The notes: a model not told the origin generated them from the letters alone. A stretch of DNA of 64,000 bases from an uncultured Pseudomonadales bacterium (GCA_938036875.1 CALHVX010000002.1:1-64000), one strand, 5' to 3'; shown: positions 1 to 7,662, counted from the stretch's first letter. Program-made: numbers and translations.

Positions 1-779
1 AAACCAGGTCGCGCCCGACCGGCGCGAATCCTACGTAGCCCTTGTTCAACCAATATTCGGTTGTTGTGATCAAGAGGCACCACATCGGCAACGGTGCCTA
101 ACGCCACTAAATCTAAGTAATCGGCTAAATTGGGTTGTGGGAGATTCTCAAACCAGCCGCGTTCGCGCAGCTGTGCACGCATCACTGAGAGCAGATAGTA
201 AGCAACACCTACCCCGGCCAAGGCTTTGCTGGGAAATTCAGAGGCGTTAAGATTGGGGTTCACAATGGCAAGAGCTGCTGGCAACTCGCTGCCTTGCAAG
301 TGATGATCGGTGATGACCACATCGATGCCCATGGCATTTGCTGCAGCTACACCACCGATGCTGGACACACCGTTATCCACCGTCACTATGACCGCCGGAT
401 CTTGACGAGCAGCCAACTCAACAATGGCCTCAGACAACCCATAACCGAACTCAAAACGATTGGGTACTAAATAGCTAAGCTGCTGTGCGCCAAAGGCCTG
501 TAAAACCAATACGCACAAGGCAACACTGGTGGCCCCGTCTGCATCAAAGTCACCAACGATAAGAATTCTTTCATCTTTTGTTATGGCCGTTACTAAGCGT
601 TGTGCCGCCTGAGTAATATCGGGCAATTGGGCCGGAGGGATTAGCGCTGCAAAGCCTAAATCCAATTGCTTGGGATCACTGATATTGCGTGCAGCGTAAG
701 CGCGCAACAACGGCTCGGGCAAAGCTAGCGTTAGCGGCTCATTGGTCAGTGTACGGGTGACAACAACCGGGTCGCTCAC
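1..779 (-). CDS. recJ: Single-stranded-DNA exonuclease RecJ, N-terminal part (runs off the window)
   Basis: This is the first 259 codons of a DHH-family 5'-3' single-strand exonuclease used in recombination and mismatch repair; full-length RecJ is about 570 residues, so more than half lies beyond base 1. The visible part has the phosphoesterase motif GDFDADGAT at about residues 76-84 and the DHH motif at about 158-160. The start is GTG at 779, preceded by TAAGG about 8 bases upstream. It begins 9 bases after the hom stop codon, so it is very likely the last gene of a dsbC-hom-recJ unit. Pairing of recJ with hom and dsbC is common in Gammaproteobacteria. Confidence 0.93.
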   Translation of the reverse strand, partial: MSDPVVVTRTLTNEPLTLALPEPLLRAYAARNISDPKQLDLGFAALIPPAQLPDITQAAQRLVTAITKDERILIVGDFDADGATSVALCVLVLQAFGAQQLSYLVPNRFEFGYGLSEAIVELAARQDPAVIVTVDNGVSSIGGVAAANAMGIDVVITDHHLQGSELPAALAIVNPNLNASEFPSKALAGVGVAYYLLSVMRAQLRERGWFENLPQPNLADYLDLVALGTVADVVPLDHNNRILVEQGLRRIRAGRARPG

Positions 780-788
780 CAACTTACC

Positions 789-2114
789 TTAAGCTTCTAG
801 CGCTTCAACCCGAATGCAGCGAATACGACCGGCGACTTCCGGCAGCGCTTGCAATTGGGTTAATGCTGCTTGCATGGTGCGTTCGGTCACGTCTTGGGTC
901 AGCAAAACGATGGGGACCGTTTCTGCTTCGCCTGCCGGGGTTTTCGCGGCGCTACGGGTATGCTCCCGCTGTACCGCTGCTTCAATGCTGATGCCAAGCT
1001 CACTTAGCGCCGTCGTTAAACGAGCAAACACACCTGACCGATCGTGCACAGGAACACGGAGGTAGTAGCTGGTCACTATGTCTTCAATGCCTAAGTACGC
1101 CATGGGGGCAGCAGCCACTGGTTGACGCACTTGCTGCAAAGCAATGTCGACCAAGTCTGCTACCACAGCACTTGCGGTTGGCTGCATGCCTGCACCCGCG
1201 CCGTAATACAGGGTGGGACCGGCGCCATCGGCGCCAACCATGACGGCGTTCATCACGCCGTCTACTTGAGCCAGTAAATTCTTGGCCGGTACTAGCGCCG
1301 GATGCACGCGCGCTTCAATGCCATTGGCGGTTTGTCGAGCAATACCTAGATGCTTAATCACATAGCCTAACTGAGCGGCATACTCAATATCTTCAACCGT
1401 TACTTCACTAATGCCTTCGGTGAAGACCGCAGGAAAATTCAGCGCGGCGCCAAAAGCTAGCGAGGTTAAGATTGCCAGCTTATGTGCGGCATCTATCCCT
1501 TCAACGTCGAAGGTGGGGTCTGCTTCTGCGTAGCCAAGCTCTTGTGCCTGATCTAGCGCTTCCGCAAAGCTAAGGCTGTTTTTTTGTTTGGCGCTGCCGC
1601 TAGGTTCACCAGCCATGGCGCTTAAGATAAAGTTGGAAGTCCCGTTAATGATACCAGCCAACCATTCGATCTGATTGCCGGCAAGACCTCGGCCAATCGC
1701 ACCAAGCACCGGGATTGCTCCGGCTACCGCCGCTTCATAAGCGATGCTCACCTTGTTTTGGGTGGCAAGCTCATGCAGCTCAACGCCATGGTGGGCAATC
1801 AGCGCTTTGTTTGCGGTGACGACATGCTGACCAGCGGCCAGCGCCGCGCGGCACAAATCTAGCGCCGGTTGCTCACCGCCAAGCAGTTCAACCACCACAT
1901 CGACATCCGCCGCGCCAACCAAGGACATTATGTCCGTACTAAAGCGGGCTCCATGTAAATCCACATCGGGTTTGGCAGAACGCGAGGCGACCGCCGTCAC
2001 GCGTATATCACCGGCGGCACGGCCGGTGATTAAGTTAGCATTACGTTGGAGAGTTTGAACGACACCTTGGGCAACAGTGCCCAGACCAGCAATTCCTACT
2101 TTTAGCGCGCTCAC
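789..2114 (-). CDS. hom: Homoserine dehydrogenase
   Basis: It reduces aspartate semialdehyde to homoserine with NAD(P)H, the branch step to threonine and methionine. The 441-residue length matches monofunctional bacterial enzymes (about 435). The N-terminus has the Rossmann motif GLGTVAQG at residues 10-17, the middle has the catalytic homoserine dehydrogenase domain, and about the last 80 residues form a regulatory ACT domain (SGVFARLTTALSELGISIEA region), so threonine feedback is expected. The start is GTG at 2114 with AAGGGA upstream. Unlike many gammaproteobacterial loci there is no thrC directly after it; recJ follows within 10 bases. Confidence 0.96.
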   Translation of the reverse strand: MSALKVGIAGLGTVAQGVVQTLQRNANLITGRAAGDIRVTAVASRSAKPDVDLHGARFSTDIMSLVGAADVDVVVELLGGEQPALDLCRAALAAGQHVVTANKALIAHHGVELHELATQNKVSIAYEAAVAGAIPVLGAIGRGLAGNQIEWLAGIINGTSNFILSAMAGEPSGSAKQKNSLSFAEALDQAQELGYAEADPTFDVEGIDAAHKLAILTSLAFGAALNFPAVFTEGISEVTVEDIEYAAQLGYVIKHLGIARQTANGIEARVHPALVPAKNLLAQVDGVMNAVMVGADGAGPTLYYGAGAGMQPTASAVVADLVDIALQQVRQPVAAAPMAYLGIEDIVTSYYLRVPVHDRSGVFARLTTALSELGISIEAAVQREHTRSAAKTPAGEAETVPIVLLTQDVTERTMQAALTQLQALPEVAGRIRCIRVEALEA

Positions 2115-2174
2115 TCATATCCCTTATTATTTGAGAGCATTTAATGATGCAAGCGACCACTAAAAGGCTAGCGT

Positions 2175-2927
2175 TTACAAGCCTAGCGTTGCGGCAAGCT
2201 CAGCTGCTGGCAAGTAACCTGGTAGCAACCGACCATCTTCTAAGATGATTGCAGGGGTGCCCGAAATCCCCATCTTCTGCCCCAAATTGTACTGGTCAGC
2301 AACCGTGTTGTCGCTGCACTGTTGGTTCGCAATATTTTGACCGGCCTTTAGCTGGGTTAATGCCTGTTGTGGATTTTTCGCACACCAAGCCGAAACGATC
2401 TTCTTGTAAGAATCGGAGCCTACACCTGCACGTGGGTAGGCAAGATAGCGAACCTCAATGCCCATTGCATTGAGCTGCGGAACCTCTTGGTGCAGCTTAC
2501 GACAGTAGCCGCAATCCACATCCGTGAAAACGCTAATCGACGCCTTCTTGCTAGAGGTTGCCGCAAACACCAAGGCATCTTGGAACAACGGATCACGCAT
2601 CAGCTCTTGACGGGTACTGGTCCGACGTTGCTCAGCCAAATTTACGATTTGCCCACCGGCTATCGAAAACATATCGCCGCTGAACAGATGCTTGCCATCT
2701 TCGCTACCGTACAAGACAGTGCCATCGGATAAGACCACGGCAAGCACGCCAGCCATAGAGGTTTTCTCTACCCGCTCAATGGGAATCCCCGGTTGCGCCT
2801 GGGTCAAATTATCGATGATCAACTGACCCAACACCGCTTCAGCGGCTAGCGCAGGAAGGCTCAGAGTGAAAAGTACGGACAGCCCTAGCAAGGAACGGAG
2901 GGCGGCTCTGAGAAGCGAATAGCGCAT
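2175..2927 (-). CDS. dsbC: Thiol:disulfide isomerase DsbC
   Basis: This is a periplasmic disulfide isomerase of 250 residues. It has a cleavable signal peptide ending ALPALA at about residue 28, an N-terminal dimerisation domain, then a thioredoxin fold with active site CGYC at residues 139-142, a cis-proline SGTPA motif near 225, and the second cysteine pair typical of DsbC (AWCAK and QQCSD). The frame is open upstream to 3125, but the ATG at 2927 is preferred because AGGA lies 8 bases before it and the signal peptide begins there. Its upstream region has a 14-bp tandem repeat. It leads the dsbC-hom-recJ unit. Confidence 0.95.
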   Translation of the reverse strand: MRYSLLRAALRSLLGLSVLFTLSLPALAAEAVLGQLIIDNLTQAQPGIPIERVEKTSMAGVLAVVLSDGTVLYGSEDGKHLFSGDMFSIAGGQIVNLAEQRRTSTRQELMRDPLFQDALVFAATSSKKASISVFTDVDCGYCRKLHQEVPQLNAMGIEVRYLAYPRAGVGSDSYKKIVSAWCAKNPQQALTQLKAGQNIANQQCSDNTVADQYNLGQKMGISGTPAIILEDGRLLPGYLPAAELAATLGL

Positions 2928-2938
2928 AAGTATGTCCT

Positions 2939-2974
2939 GTTGTTGAGATCTTGTTGTTGAGATCTTGTTGTGAT
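2939..2974. repeat. 14-bp tandem repeat in the dsbC leader
   Basis: On the plus strand the unit TGTTGTTGAGATCT occurs twice head to tail and is followed by a decayed third copy (TGTTGTGATCG). It lies about 12-47 bases upstream of the dsbC start, so it is in the 5' leader or promoter of the operon. Function unknown; copy number could change by slippage. Confidence 0.8.
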
Positions 2975-3174
2975 CGTAAATATTGCGGGGTCTGGCACGA
3001 ATGATAAGCAAGTTACGCCCGGCGTTCAGCCTTGTCTGTGTCCTATGGCCATAAACTATGACTGCGGTTTGACCGAACAATTCCCTATCTAGCCCGTATC
3101 CCGATGGGTAGCTGACTACCCGCAAGGGTCTGACAGCAAATCATCTTGCCATGATTGGGTGCAGCCTGGGCTCA

Positions 3175-3197
3175 AAGGTGACCATTTGGGTCACCTT
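3175..3197. promoter_or_regulatory. 9-bp perfect inverted repeat, possible operator or enhancer site
   Basis: AAGGTGACC and its exact complement GGTCACCTT are separated by 5 bases. Neither strand has a T-tract after it, so it does not read as a terminator. It is about 250 bases upstream of dsbC on one side and about 185-207 bases upstream of the predicted sigma-54 start near 3382 on the other, a normal distance for an enhancer-binding-protein site. The bound protein cannot be named. Confidence 0.5.
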
Positions 3198-3199
3198 GT

Positions 3200-3299
3200 G
3201 CGTAAATTCGCAGCTTCGATGCCGCTCAAGTCACTTTGGCTATGCAAGCCAAGGCTCAAAAAAAGTTCCGAAAGCATCACTTCGGCATAGAATTTACGC
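3200..3299. repeat. 10-bp inverted repeat enclosing an 80-base structured segment
   Basis: GCGTAAATTC at 3200-3209 is matched by its exact complement at 3290-3299. Just inside it, ATGCCG and CGGCAT can extend the stem across a 9-base bulge, and the interior has a TTGGCT/AGCCAA hairpin and a CCGAA/TTCGG hairpin. This could be a folded RNA element or a pair of protein sites. It matches no riboswitch I recognise. Confidence 0.45.
3258..3285 (-). terminator. Probable intrinsic terminator, minus strand
   Basis: Reading the minus strand, a CCGAA/TTCGG stem with a short loop is followed by AAC and then seven T. The stem is short (5-6 bp), so strength is uncertain. It would stop transcripts reading through from rplS about 410 bases upstream before they reach dsbC. 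Confidence 0.5.
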
Positions 3300-3354
3300 C
3301 TTAACCTACTGATTTATATAAAAATAAAAATTATTCAGCAGGCAGGCGAAGAAG

Positions 3355-3371
3355 TTGGCACGGGGCCTGCA
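3355..3371 (+). promoter_or_regulatory. Sigma-54 (-24/-12) promoter
   Basis: TTGGCACGGGGCCTGCA matches the sigma-54 pattern TTGGCACG-N4-TTGCA at all but one base. The GG doublet (3357-3358) and the GC doublet (3369-3370) are exactly 10 bases apart, as this sigma factor requires. An A/T-rich tract at 3311-3335 upstream could be an IHF or bending region. The predicted start is about 3382. No protein gene lies downstream; the transcript would be a short non-coding RNA. Confidence 0.7.
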
Positions 3372-3381
3372 TTGAATTAGG

Positions 3382-3530
3382 CAGTCTTCAACGGAGTTCG
3401 CCAGCTGTCCCTCGGTGAGTTGAAGCACCTGTGAAATGAGTGGCCCTCTCTCTCCGCTCGTTTCGCAACCCGGCTCGCTAGGCACCCTCTCTCCCTCTTG
3501 GTCCCTAGCTTAGCGAGCCGGGGCTTTTTT
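3382..3530 (+). ncRNA. Candidate sigma-54-dependent small RNA (about 148 nt)
   Basis: The segment runs from the predicted sigma-54 start to a strong intrinsic terminator. The 5' end folds into a perfect 7-bp stem, CTTCAAC (3386-3392) with GTTGAAG (3419-3425). Two pyrimidine runs, CCCTCTCTCTCC at about 3444-3455 and ACCCTCTCTCCCTC at about 3484-3497, could pair with purine-rich ribosome binding sites. The second run is in the loop of the terminator hairpin. No convincing open reading frame is present. It is not similar in sequence to the 6S RNA, tmRNA or Qrr RNAs I know; the resemblance to CrcZ-type RNAs is only in promoter class. Confidence 0.5.
3469..3530 (+). terminator. Intrinsic terminator of the candidate small RNA
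   Basis: A perfect 12-bp stem, CCCGGCTCGCTA (3469-3480) with TAGCGAGCCGGG (3511-3522), is followed by GC and six T. The T-run is itself part of an 18-base palindrome (3522-3539). There is no gene just upstream on the plus strand that would need a terminator, which supports a transcript from the sigma-54 promoter. Confidence 0.8.
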
Positions 3531-3641
3531 AAAAAAGCCTCAGTCTGGTCGCACTAAACTCTATGTTCTAAAGGTTTTGGGCCTGTCTAGTTGGCCCAAT
3601 CCTTTCGCTCCAACCTGCGGAACCCGGCTCGCGGAGCCAAG

Positions 3642-3662
3642 GTAGCACCCAACCCGTGCTAC
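3642..3662 (-). other. Hairpin downstream of rplS
   Basis: GTAGCAC and GTGCTAC form a 7-bp stem with a 7-base loop about 35 bases after the rplS stop. A second small GGCTC/GAGCC hairpin follows. No T-run follows on the minus strand, so it may protect the 3' end of the mRNA rather than terminate it. The 12-mer AACCCGGCTCGC beside it (3621-3632) is repeated at 3467-3478. Confidence 0.4.
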
Positions 3663-3696
3663 TGATCGATCTTCTAACAGGCAAATCGAAGCCGGC

Positions 3697-4047
3697 TTAA
3701 ACCTTTTCTTTGATTCGCGCCGCACGTCCAGACAATTCGCGCAGGTAGTAGAGCTTGGCCTGGCGAACATCACCCCGACGCTTTACCTCAACACTTTGAA
3801 TCTGCGGCGAATGGGTCTGGAAGCTTCGCTCAACCCCAACACCGTGACTGATCTTACGAACGGTGAAGGCGGAGTTCAGACCACGGTTACGCTTGCCGAT
3901 AACCACGCCTTCATAGGCCTGGACCCGCTCGCGAGTGCCCTCGATAACCTTCACCTGGACCACAACGGTATCGCCTGGACCAAATTCTGGCACATCGGTC
4001 TTCAGCTGAGCCGTTTCCAGCGATTCAATGATTTTGTTCCTACGCAC
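3697..4047 (-). CDS. rplS: 50S ribosomal protein L19
   Basis: This is a 116-residue protein of the large subunit at the interface with the small subunit, the normal length for the family. The N-terminal [25 protein letters not shown] stretch and the C-terminal lysine/arginine-rich end ([21 protein letters not shown] region) are characteristic. It is the last gene of the rpsP-rimM-trmD-rplS operon and starts 43 bases after trmD ends. Confidence 0.98.
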   Translation of the reverse strand: MRRNKIIESLETAQLKTDVPEFGPGDTVVVQVKVIEGTRERVQAYEGVVIGKRNRGLNSAFTVRKISHGVGVERSFQTHSPQIQSVEVKRRGDVRQAKLYYLRELSGRAARIKEKV

Positions 4048-4090
4048 TGTGGTGTTCCTCTATGATCGGATCAAACCTGATCCATAATCG

Positions 4091-4894
4091 TCAATCGTTA
4101 ACGTTCTCTTCATGCTGCTCCCCTTCATGACCTTTCTCTTCATGAAGCGTTAGGGCAGCGGTGAGCCAAGCTCGCTCTTGCGTGCTCAGCGTGCGATGCG
4201 CCAAAAGATCTGGCCGCCGCAGCCAAGTACGAAGCAGCGCTTGTTCAGCCTGCCAGCGCTCGATGGCCCCATGGTCCCCACTTACGAGAACCTTAGGCAC
4301 CCGAACGCCGCCGTAAATTTCAGGGCGCGTATATTGAGGGTAATCGAGCAAACCATCAAGGTGTGATTCACATTCAATTGAGGCTCGATTGCCCAAAACC
4401 CCGGGCAAACAGCGTGCAACCGCATCCACCAGGGTCAAAGCGGGCAATTCGCCCCCAGAAACCACGTAATCGCCCACGGAGACCTCAATATCCACCGCCT
4501 CGCGCACCAACCGCTCATCCACCCCTTCGTAGCGTCCACAGAGCAAGATTAGCCCGGCTTTGGTGCTCAATTCCTGGACCAACCCCTGATCCAAAGATCG
4601 TCCCTGAGGGGATAGATAGATGACGGGGACGTCGCTCGCTGCCGGACCAAGCGCCGCGGTCGCGCGCTGGCGAGAATCCGCAATGGCCGCGGCCAATGGA
4701 CCTGGCTGCATGAGCATGCCGGGGCTGCCGCCGTAGGGCTTGGCATCAACGGTCGCGTGCTTGTCTTGGGTAAATTGGCGGGGGTTGATGGCTTCTACGC
4801 TGAGCAAGTTTTGCTCGCTGGCCCGAGCGACTACCCCCCATGACATCACGCTGGCCACAAGCTCTGGAAATAAGGTGACCATGCCAAACCACAT
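4091..4894 (-). CDS. trmD: tRNA (guanine37-N1)-methyltransferase
   Basis: It methylates G37 next to the anticodon in tRNAs with G36, using S-adenosylmethionine, and so prevents +1 frameshifting. The protein has 267 residues (E. coli 255). The trefoil-knot SAM site is visible as [13 protein letters not shown] and [11 protein letters not shown], and the [12 protein letters not shown] and YTRPEIYGG segments are typical. The C-terminus has a family-atypical glutamate/histidine-rich extension ([16 protein letters not shown]). The start [12 protein letters not shown] matches the family. It lies between rimM and rplS. Confidence 0.97.
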   Translation of the reverse strand: MWFGMVTLFPELVASVMSWGVVARASEQNLLSVEAINPRQFTQDKHATVDAKPYGGSPGMLMQPGPLAAAIADSRQRATAALGPAASDVPVIYLSPQGRSLDQGLVQELSTKAGLILLCGRYEGVDERLVREAVDIEVSVGDYVVSGGELPALTLVDAVARCLPGVLGNRASIECESHLDGLLDYPQYTRPEIYGGVRVPKVLVSGDHGAIERWQAEQALLRTWLRRPDLLAHRTLSTQERAWLTAALTLHEEKGHEGEQHEENVND

Positions 4895-4975
4895 GCAACC
4901 GCTCCTAACGGGTGGAAAACTGGAATTGATCTTTGGGGTTAAGCTATCGCTTGAATCCCCGGGATCAACCGCAGA

Positions 4976-5563
4976 TCAGTCGAATTCAGACCAATCTACA
5001 ACGAGAAAATTCTCTTTCTTATCAATATCATGCACAAACTCTTTAACAAACGGAACAAGTACTTCAAGTTTGGCTGGGGTGGTGATCACAAGCACATCAT
5101 GAGCCCCGGTTTCGAGTAGCTGAGTGACCTCACCTAGCGCTCGTCCCGCTGGGCAGCGAGCTTGCATACCAATGAGATCACGCCAGTAAAACTCATCGGA
5201 TTCGGTCACCGGCAGTTGGCTGATCGGCACCCGGATATCTTGACCTGCCAATAGCGCCGCTGCATCACGATCATCCACTTGGGCCAGTTGGGCTACAAAA
5301 CCACCCTGATGCGCACGCACTTTGACCGGCTCAAGCTCACGCTCGGCTACCAGCCAGGGCTTGTAGCGCAGCAGATTGTCGATGGGGTCGGTGTAGGAAC
5401 TGACTCTGACCCAGCCACGAACGCCATAAGGAGCGCCAACGCGGCCCACCACAACCCAGTCTTGGGTCGGGTCAGGGCTGTTCGAGCCAGATATAGGTCG
5501 TTTACTGATGACGATACCCGCTAGGGTAAAAGCGAAAGCGTTGAGCGAGCGAACGCCGCTCAA
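4976..5563 (-). CDS. rimM: Ribosome maturation factor RimM
   Basis: This factor binds S19 and helps 30S head maturation. It has an N-terminal RimM barrel beginning WVVVGRVGAPYGVRGWVRV and a C-terminal PRC-barrel-like domain (EFYWRDLIGMQA). Most homologues begin about 35 residues further in, but in this frame there is no ATG or GTG nearer the barrel; the only usable start codon is the TTG at 5563, and it has no clear Shine-Dalgarno sequence. The true start is therefore uncertain. It follows rpsP by 52 bases. Confidence 0.93.
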   Translation of the reverse strand: MSGVRSLNAFAFTLAGIVISKRPISGSNSPDPTQDWVVVGRVGAPYGVRGWVRVSSYTDPIDNLLRYKPWLVAERELEPVKVRAHQGGFVAQLAQVDDRDAAALLAGQDIRVPISQLPVTESDEFYWRDLIGMQARCPAGRALGEVTQLLETGAHDVLVITTPAKLEVLVPFVKEFVHDIDKKENFLVVDWSEFD

Positions 5564-5615
5564 GCGGGATGGGCGCGCTGAGCAAGGCTAGCTCAGCACC
5601 AAACCACAAACCGAG

Positions 5616-5882
5616 TTAAGCCGCTGCGTCAGCCGCTGCTGCTTTGCGTGCTTGCGCAACCAGCTTAGCAACGCGATCAGAAGGCTGTGCGCCATTGCTC
5701 ACCCAATGGTCAACACGGTCGAGATCAACCCTCAGCGCTTGGGCAGAACCGCGCGCCATCGGGTTGAAGTAACCGATACGCTCGATAAAACGGCCATCAC
5801 GGCTCGCGGCGCGATCCGCTACATGGATGTGGTAAAACGGGCTTTTCTTAGAGCCATGACGTGCAAGTCGAATGGTGACCAT
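5616..5882 (-). CDS. rpsP: 30S ribosomal protein S16
   Basis: This is an 88-residue small-subunit protein needed for 30S assembly. The N-terminus [17 protein letters not shown] and the [12 protein letters not shown] segment are diagnostic. The alanine-rich tail is slightly longer than in E. coli. It is the first gene of the rpsP-rimM-trmD-rplS operon, with a sigma-70-type promoter about 80 bases upstream. Confidence 0.98.
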   Translation of the reverse strand: MVTIRLARHGSKKSPFYHIHVADRAASRDGRFIERIGYFNPMARGSAQALRVDLDRVDHWVSNGAQPSDRVAKLVAQARKAAAADAAA

Positions 5883-5962
5883 TGGCTGGGTAAATTCCTC
5901 AGGGTAATCGCGTCAATGCTGCTGGCAGCTCAAGCCGCCGCAACGATAAATTCAGGCGCCGT

Positions 5963-5990
5963 ATTCTAATGGAACCTGCGTGGTATGCAA
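5963..5990 (-). promoter_or_regulatory. Probable sigma-70 promoter of the rpsP operon
   Basis: On the minus strand TTGCAT (-35, at 5985-5990) and TAGAAT (-10, at 5963-5968) are 16 bases apart. The GC-rich bases after the -10 (ACGGCGCC) resemble the discriminator of stringently controlled ribosomal promoters. It leaves an untranslated leader of about 75 bases before rpsP. Confidence 0.55.
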
Positions 5991-6045
5991 TAGAAGAAAG
6001 GGTACAGGGTTGGACGCTAGGTTCTAGACTCGCGTGGGGGCTGGG

Positions 6046-7413
6046 CTAACGCCCTGGCCCACCCTTCATACCTGGCAGGCCCTGCATGCCGCGCATCATG
6101 CGCTGCATACCGCCTTTTTTGGACACCTTTTTCATCATCTTCTGCATCTGCTTGTGCTGCTTAAGCAGTCGATTGATCTCAGGAATGCCGGTTCCACTAC
6201 CCAACGCGATGCGTTTTTTGCGCGACCCGCTGATCAGGTCCGGGAATTGGCGTTCTTGTATGGTCATCGAATCAATGATCACCGCCATCTTCTTGAATGC
6301 CCCGTCGTCGATTTGTGCTTGCGCTGCCGGCGGCAATTGACCCATTCCGGGCAGTTTGTCCAACATGCTGCTGATGCCACCCATGTTGCTCATTTGCTCT
6401 AGCTGATCGCGAAAATCTTCGAGATCGAACTTCTTGCCCCGAGAGATTTTCTTCGCTAGCCGCTGAGCCTTTTTCTTGTCAACCTTGCGCTCAGCTTCTT
6501 CAATGAGTGATAAGACATCACCCATACCAAGAATACGGGACGCAAGCCGATCCGGATAAAACGCCTCTAAGGCTTCGATCTTTTCGCCCATACCCATAAA
6601 TTTGATGGGCTTGCCGGTGATCGCACGAACCGACAAGGCTGCACCACCGCGAGCGTCGCCGTCTGCTTTAGCCAGGATGACACCCGTAAGCGCCAGCGCA
6701 TCATTGAACGCTTTCGCCGTATTTGCCGCGTCTTGGCCGGTCATGGCATCCACAACAAACAAGGTTTCCGCAGGCTTTAAGAAGTCATGCAGCGAGCGAA
6801 TCTCGCCCATCATCGCCTCGTCCACCGCTAGGCGGCCGGCCGTATCCACGATTAGAACATCAGCAAATTGGGTTTTTGCCGTTTGCACCGCACGCTTGGC
6901 AATGTCGATGGGCTTTTCGTCCGCGCTGGACTCAATAAACAGCGCATCCACCTCTTTGGCCAAGGTTTGTAGCTGCTTGATCGCCGCTGGGCGATAGACG
7001 TCCGCACTAACCACGGCCACCTTCTTGCGGTCGCGCTCTTTCAGCAGCTTGGCAAGCTTGGCTACGGTGGTGGTTTTACCCGCACCCTGTAGGCCGGCCA
7101 TCAATATGACCGCTGGCGGCGCTACCTGAAGGTTCAACCCATCGTTAGAATCGCCCATAACGTGGATCAGCTCTTCCTGAACCACCTTGACGAACTCTTC
7201 GCCTGGATTTAGGGCTGCAGAGACCACCTGCCCCATAGCCCGAGTCTTCACCTGCTCGATGAAGTCTTTGACCACCGGCAGCGCAACATCCGCTTCCAAC
7301 AAGGCAACGCGCACGTCACGAAGGGCCTCGGAGATATTTTCTTCCGACAGGCGCGCCTTGCCGGTAATGCCGCGGAAGGTTTGGGTTAAGCGATCGGAAA
7401 GGCTCTCAAACAT
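6046..7413 (-). CDS. ffh: Signal recognition particle GTPase Ffh
   Basis: Ffh binds signal sequences of nascent membrane proteins together with 4.5S RNA and docks on FtsY. The 455 residues comprise the N domain (1-90), the GTPase domain with P-loop GLQGAGKTT (107-115) and DTAGR (190-194), and the methionine-rich M domain from about 300 with a C-terminal MQKMMKK...GLPGM tail. The guanine-specificity motif reads AKAD (248-251) where most homologues have TKxD. The ATG abuts four tandem 14-base repeats and has no ordinary Shine-Dalgarno sequence. Divergent from ypjD-corB, a common arrangement. Confidence 0.98.
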   Translation of the reverse strand: MFESLSDRLTQTFRGITGKARLSEENISEALRDVRVALLEADVALPVVKDFIEQVKTRAMGQVVSAALNPGEEFVKVVQEELIHVMGDSNDGLNLQVAPPAVILMAGLQGAGKTTTVAKLAKLLKERDRKKVAVVSADVYRPAAIKQLQTLAKEVDALFIESSADEKPIDIAKRAVQTAKTQFADVLIVDTAGRLAVDEAMMGEIRSLHDFLKPAETLFVVDAMTGQDAANTAKAFNDALALTGVILAKADGDARGGAALSVRAITGKPIKFMGMGEKIEALEAFYPDRLASRILGMGDVLSLIEEAERKVDKKKAQRLAKKISRGKKFDLEDFRDQLEQMSNMGGISSMLDKLPGMGQLPPAAQAQIDDGAFKKMAVIIDSMTIQERQFPDLISGSRKKRIALGSGTGIPEINRLLKQHKQMQKMMKKVSKKGGMQRMMRGMQGLPGMKGGPGR

Positions 7414-7469
7414 AATTTCAGGTTCTTCATTCCAGATTCTAAATTTTAGGTTCTACATTTCAGGTTCTT
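7414..7469 (-). repeat. Four tandem 14-bp repeats directly before the ffh start codon
   Basis: On the minus strand the units read AAGAACCTGAAATG, TAGAACCTAAAATT, TAGAATCTGGAATG and AAGAACCTGAAATT, and the next base is the A of the ffh ATG. A fragment of a fifth unit (AAGAACCCAAC) precedes them. The repeats occupy the whole ribosome binding region. The consensus is WAGAACCTGAAATK; none of the units gives a strong Shine-Dalgarno sequence. Confidence 0.9.
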
Positions 7470-7495
7470 GTTGGGTTCTTAAACCCACAGGCCAG

Positions 7496-7501
7496 ATTAT
7501 A
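7496..7501 (-). promoter_or_regulatory. Probable -10 element of ffh
   Basis: A perfect TATAAT on the minus strand lies about 83 bases before the ffh ATG. No good -35 sequence is seen at the normal distance. The 14-bp repeats would form most of the untranslated leader. Confidence 0.45.
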
Positions 7502-7662
7502 GCCCTTCACCGAAGCAAGGCGTTATGCCAAACTTCCGATCACTTAATTGCTTGGTGGGTCGTCTGCCTAACACTGTCGCCAAAATCTGACCAAAACCGT
7601 CACTCAACCGGGTTTCAGGCCAGATATCGGAAATCCTGGGCAGCTATTAGGGCACGAACACT

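Noticed and set aside
2939-2974. Short direct repeats that might start a CRISPR-like array
   Set aside because: The units are 14 bp, directly abutting with no spacers, and there are no cas genes.
3200-3299. Known riboswitch or 6S RNA upstream of dsbC
   Set aside because: Pairing is present but no conserved core of any riboswitch or of 6S RNA was recognised.
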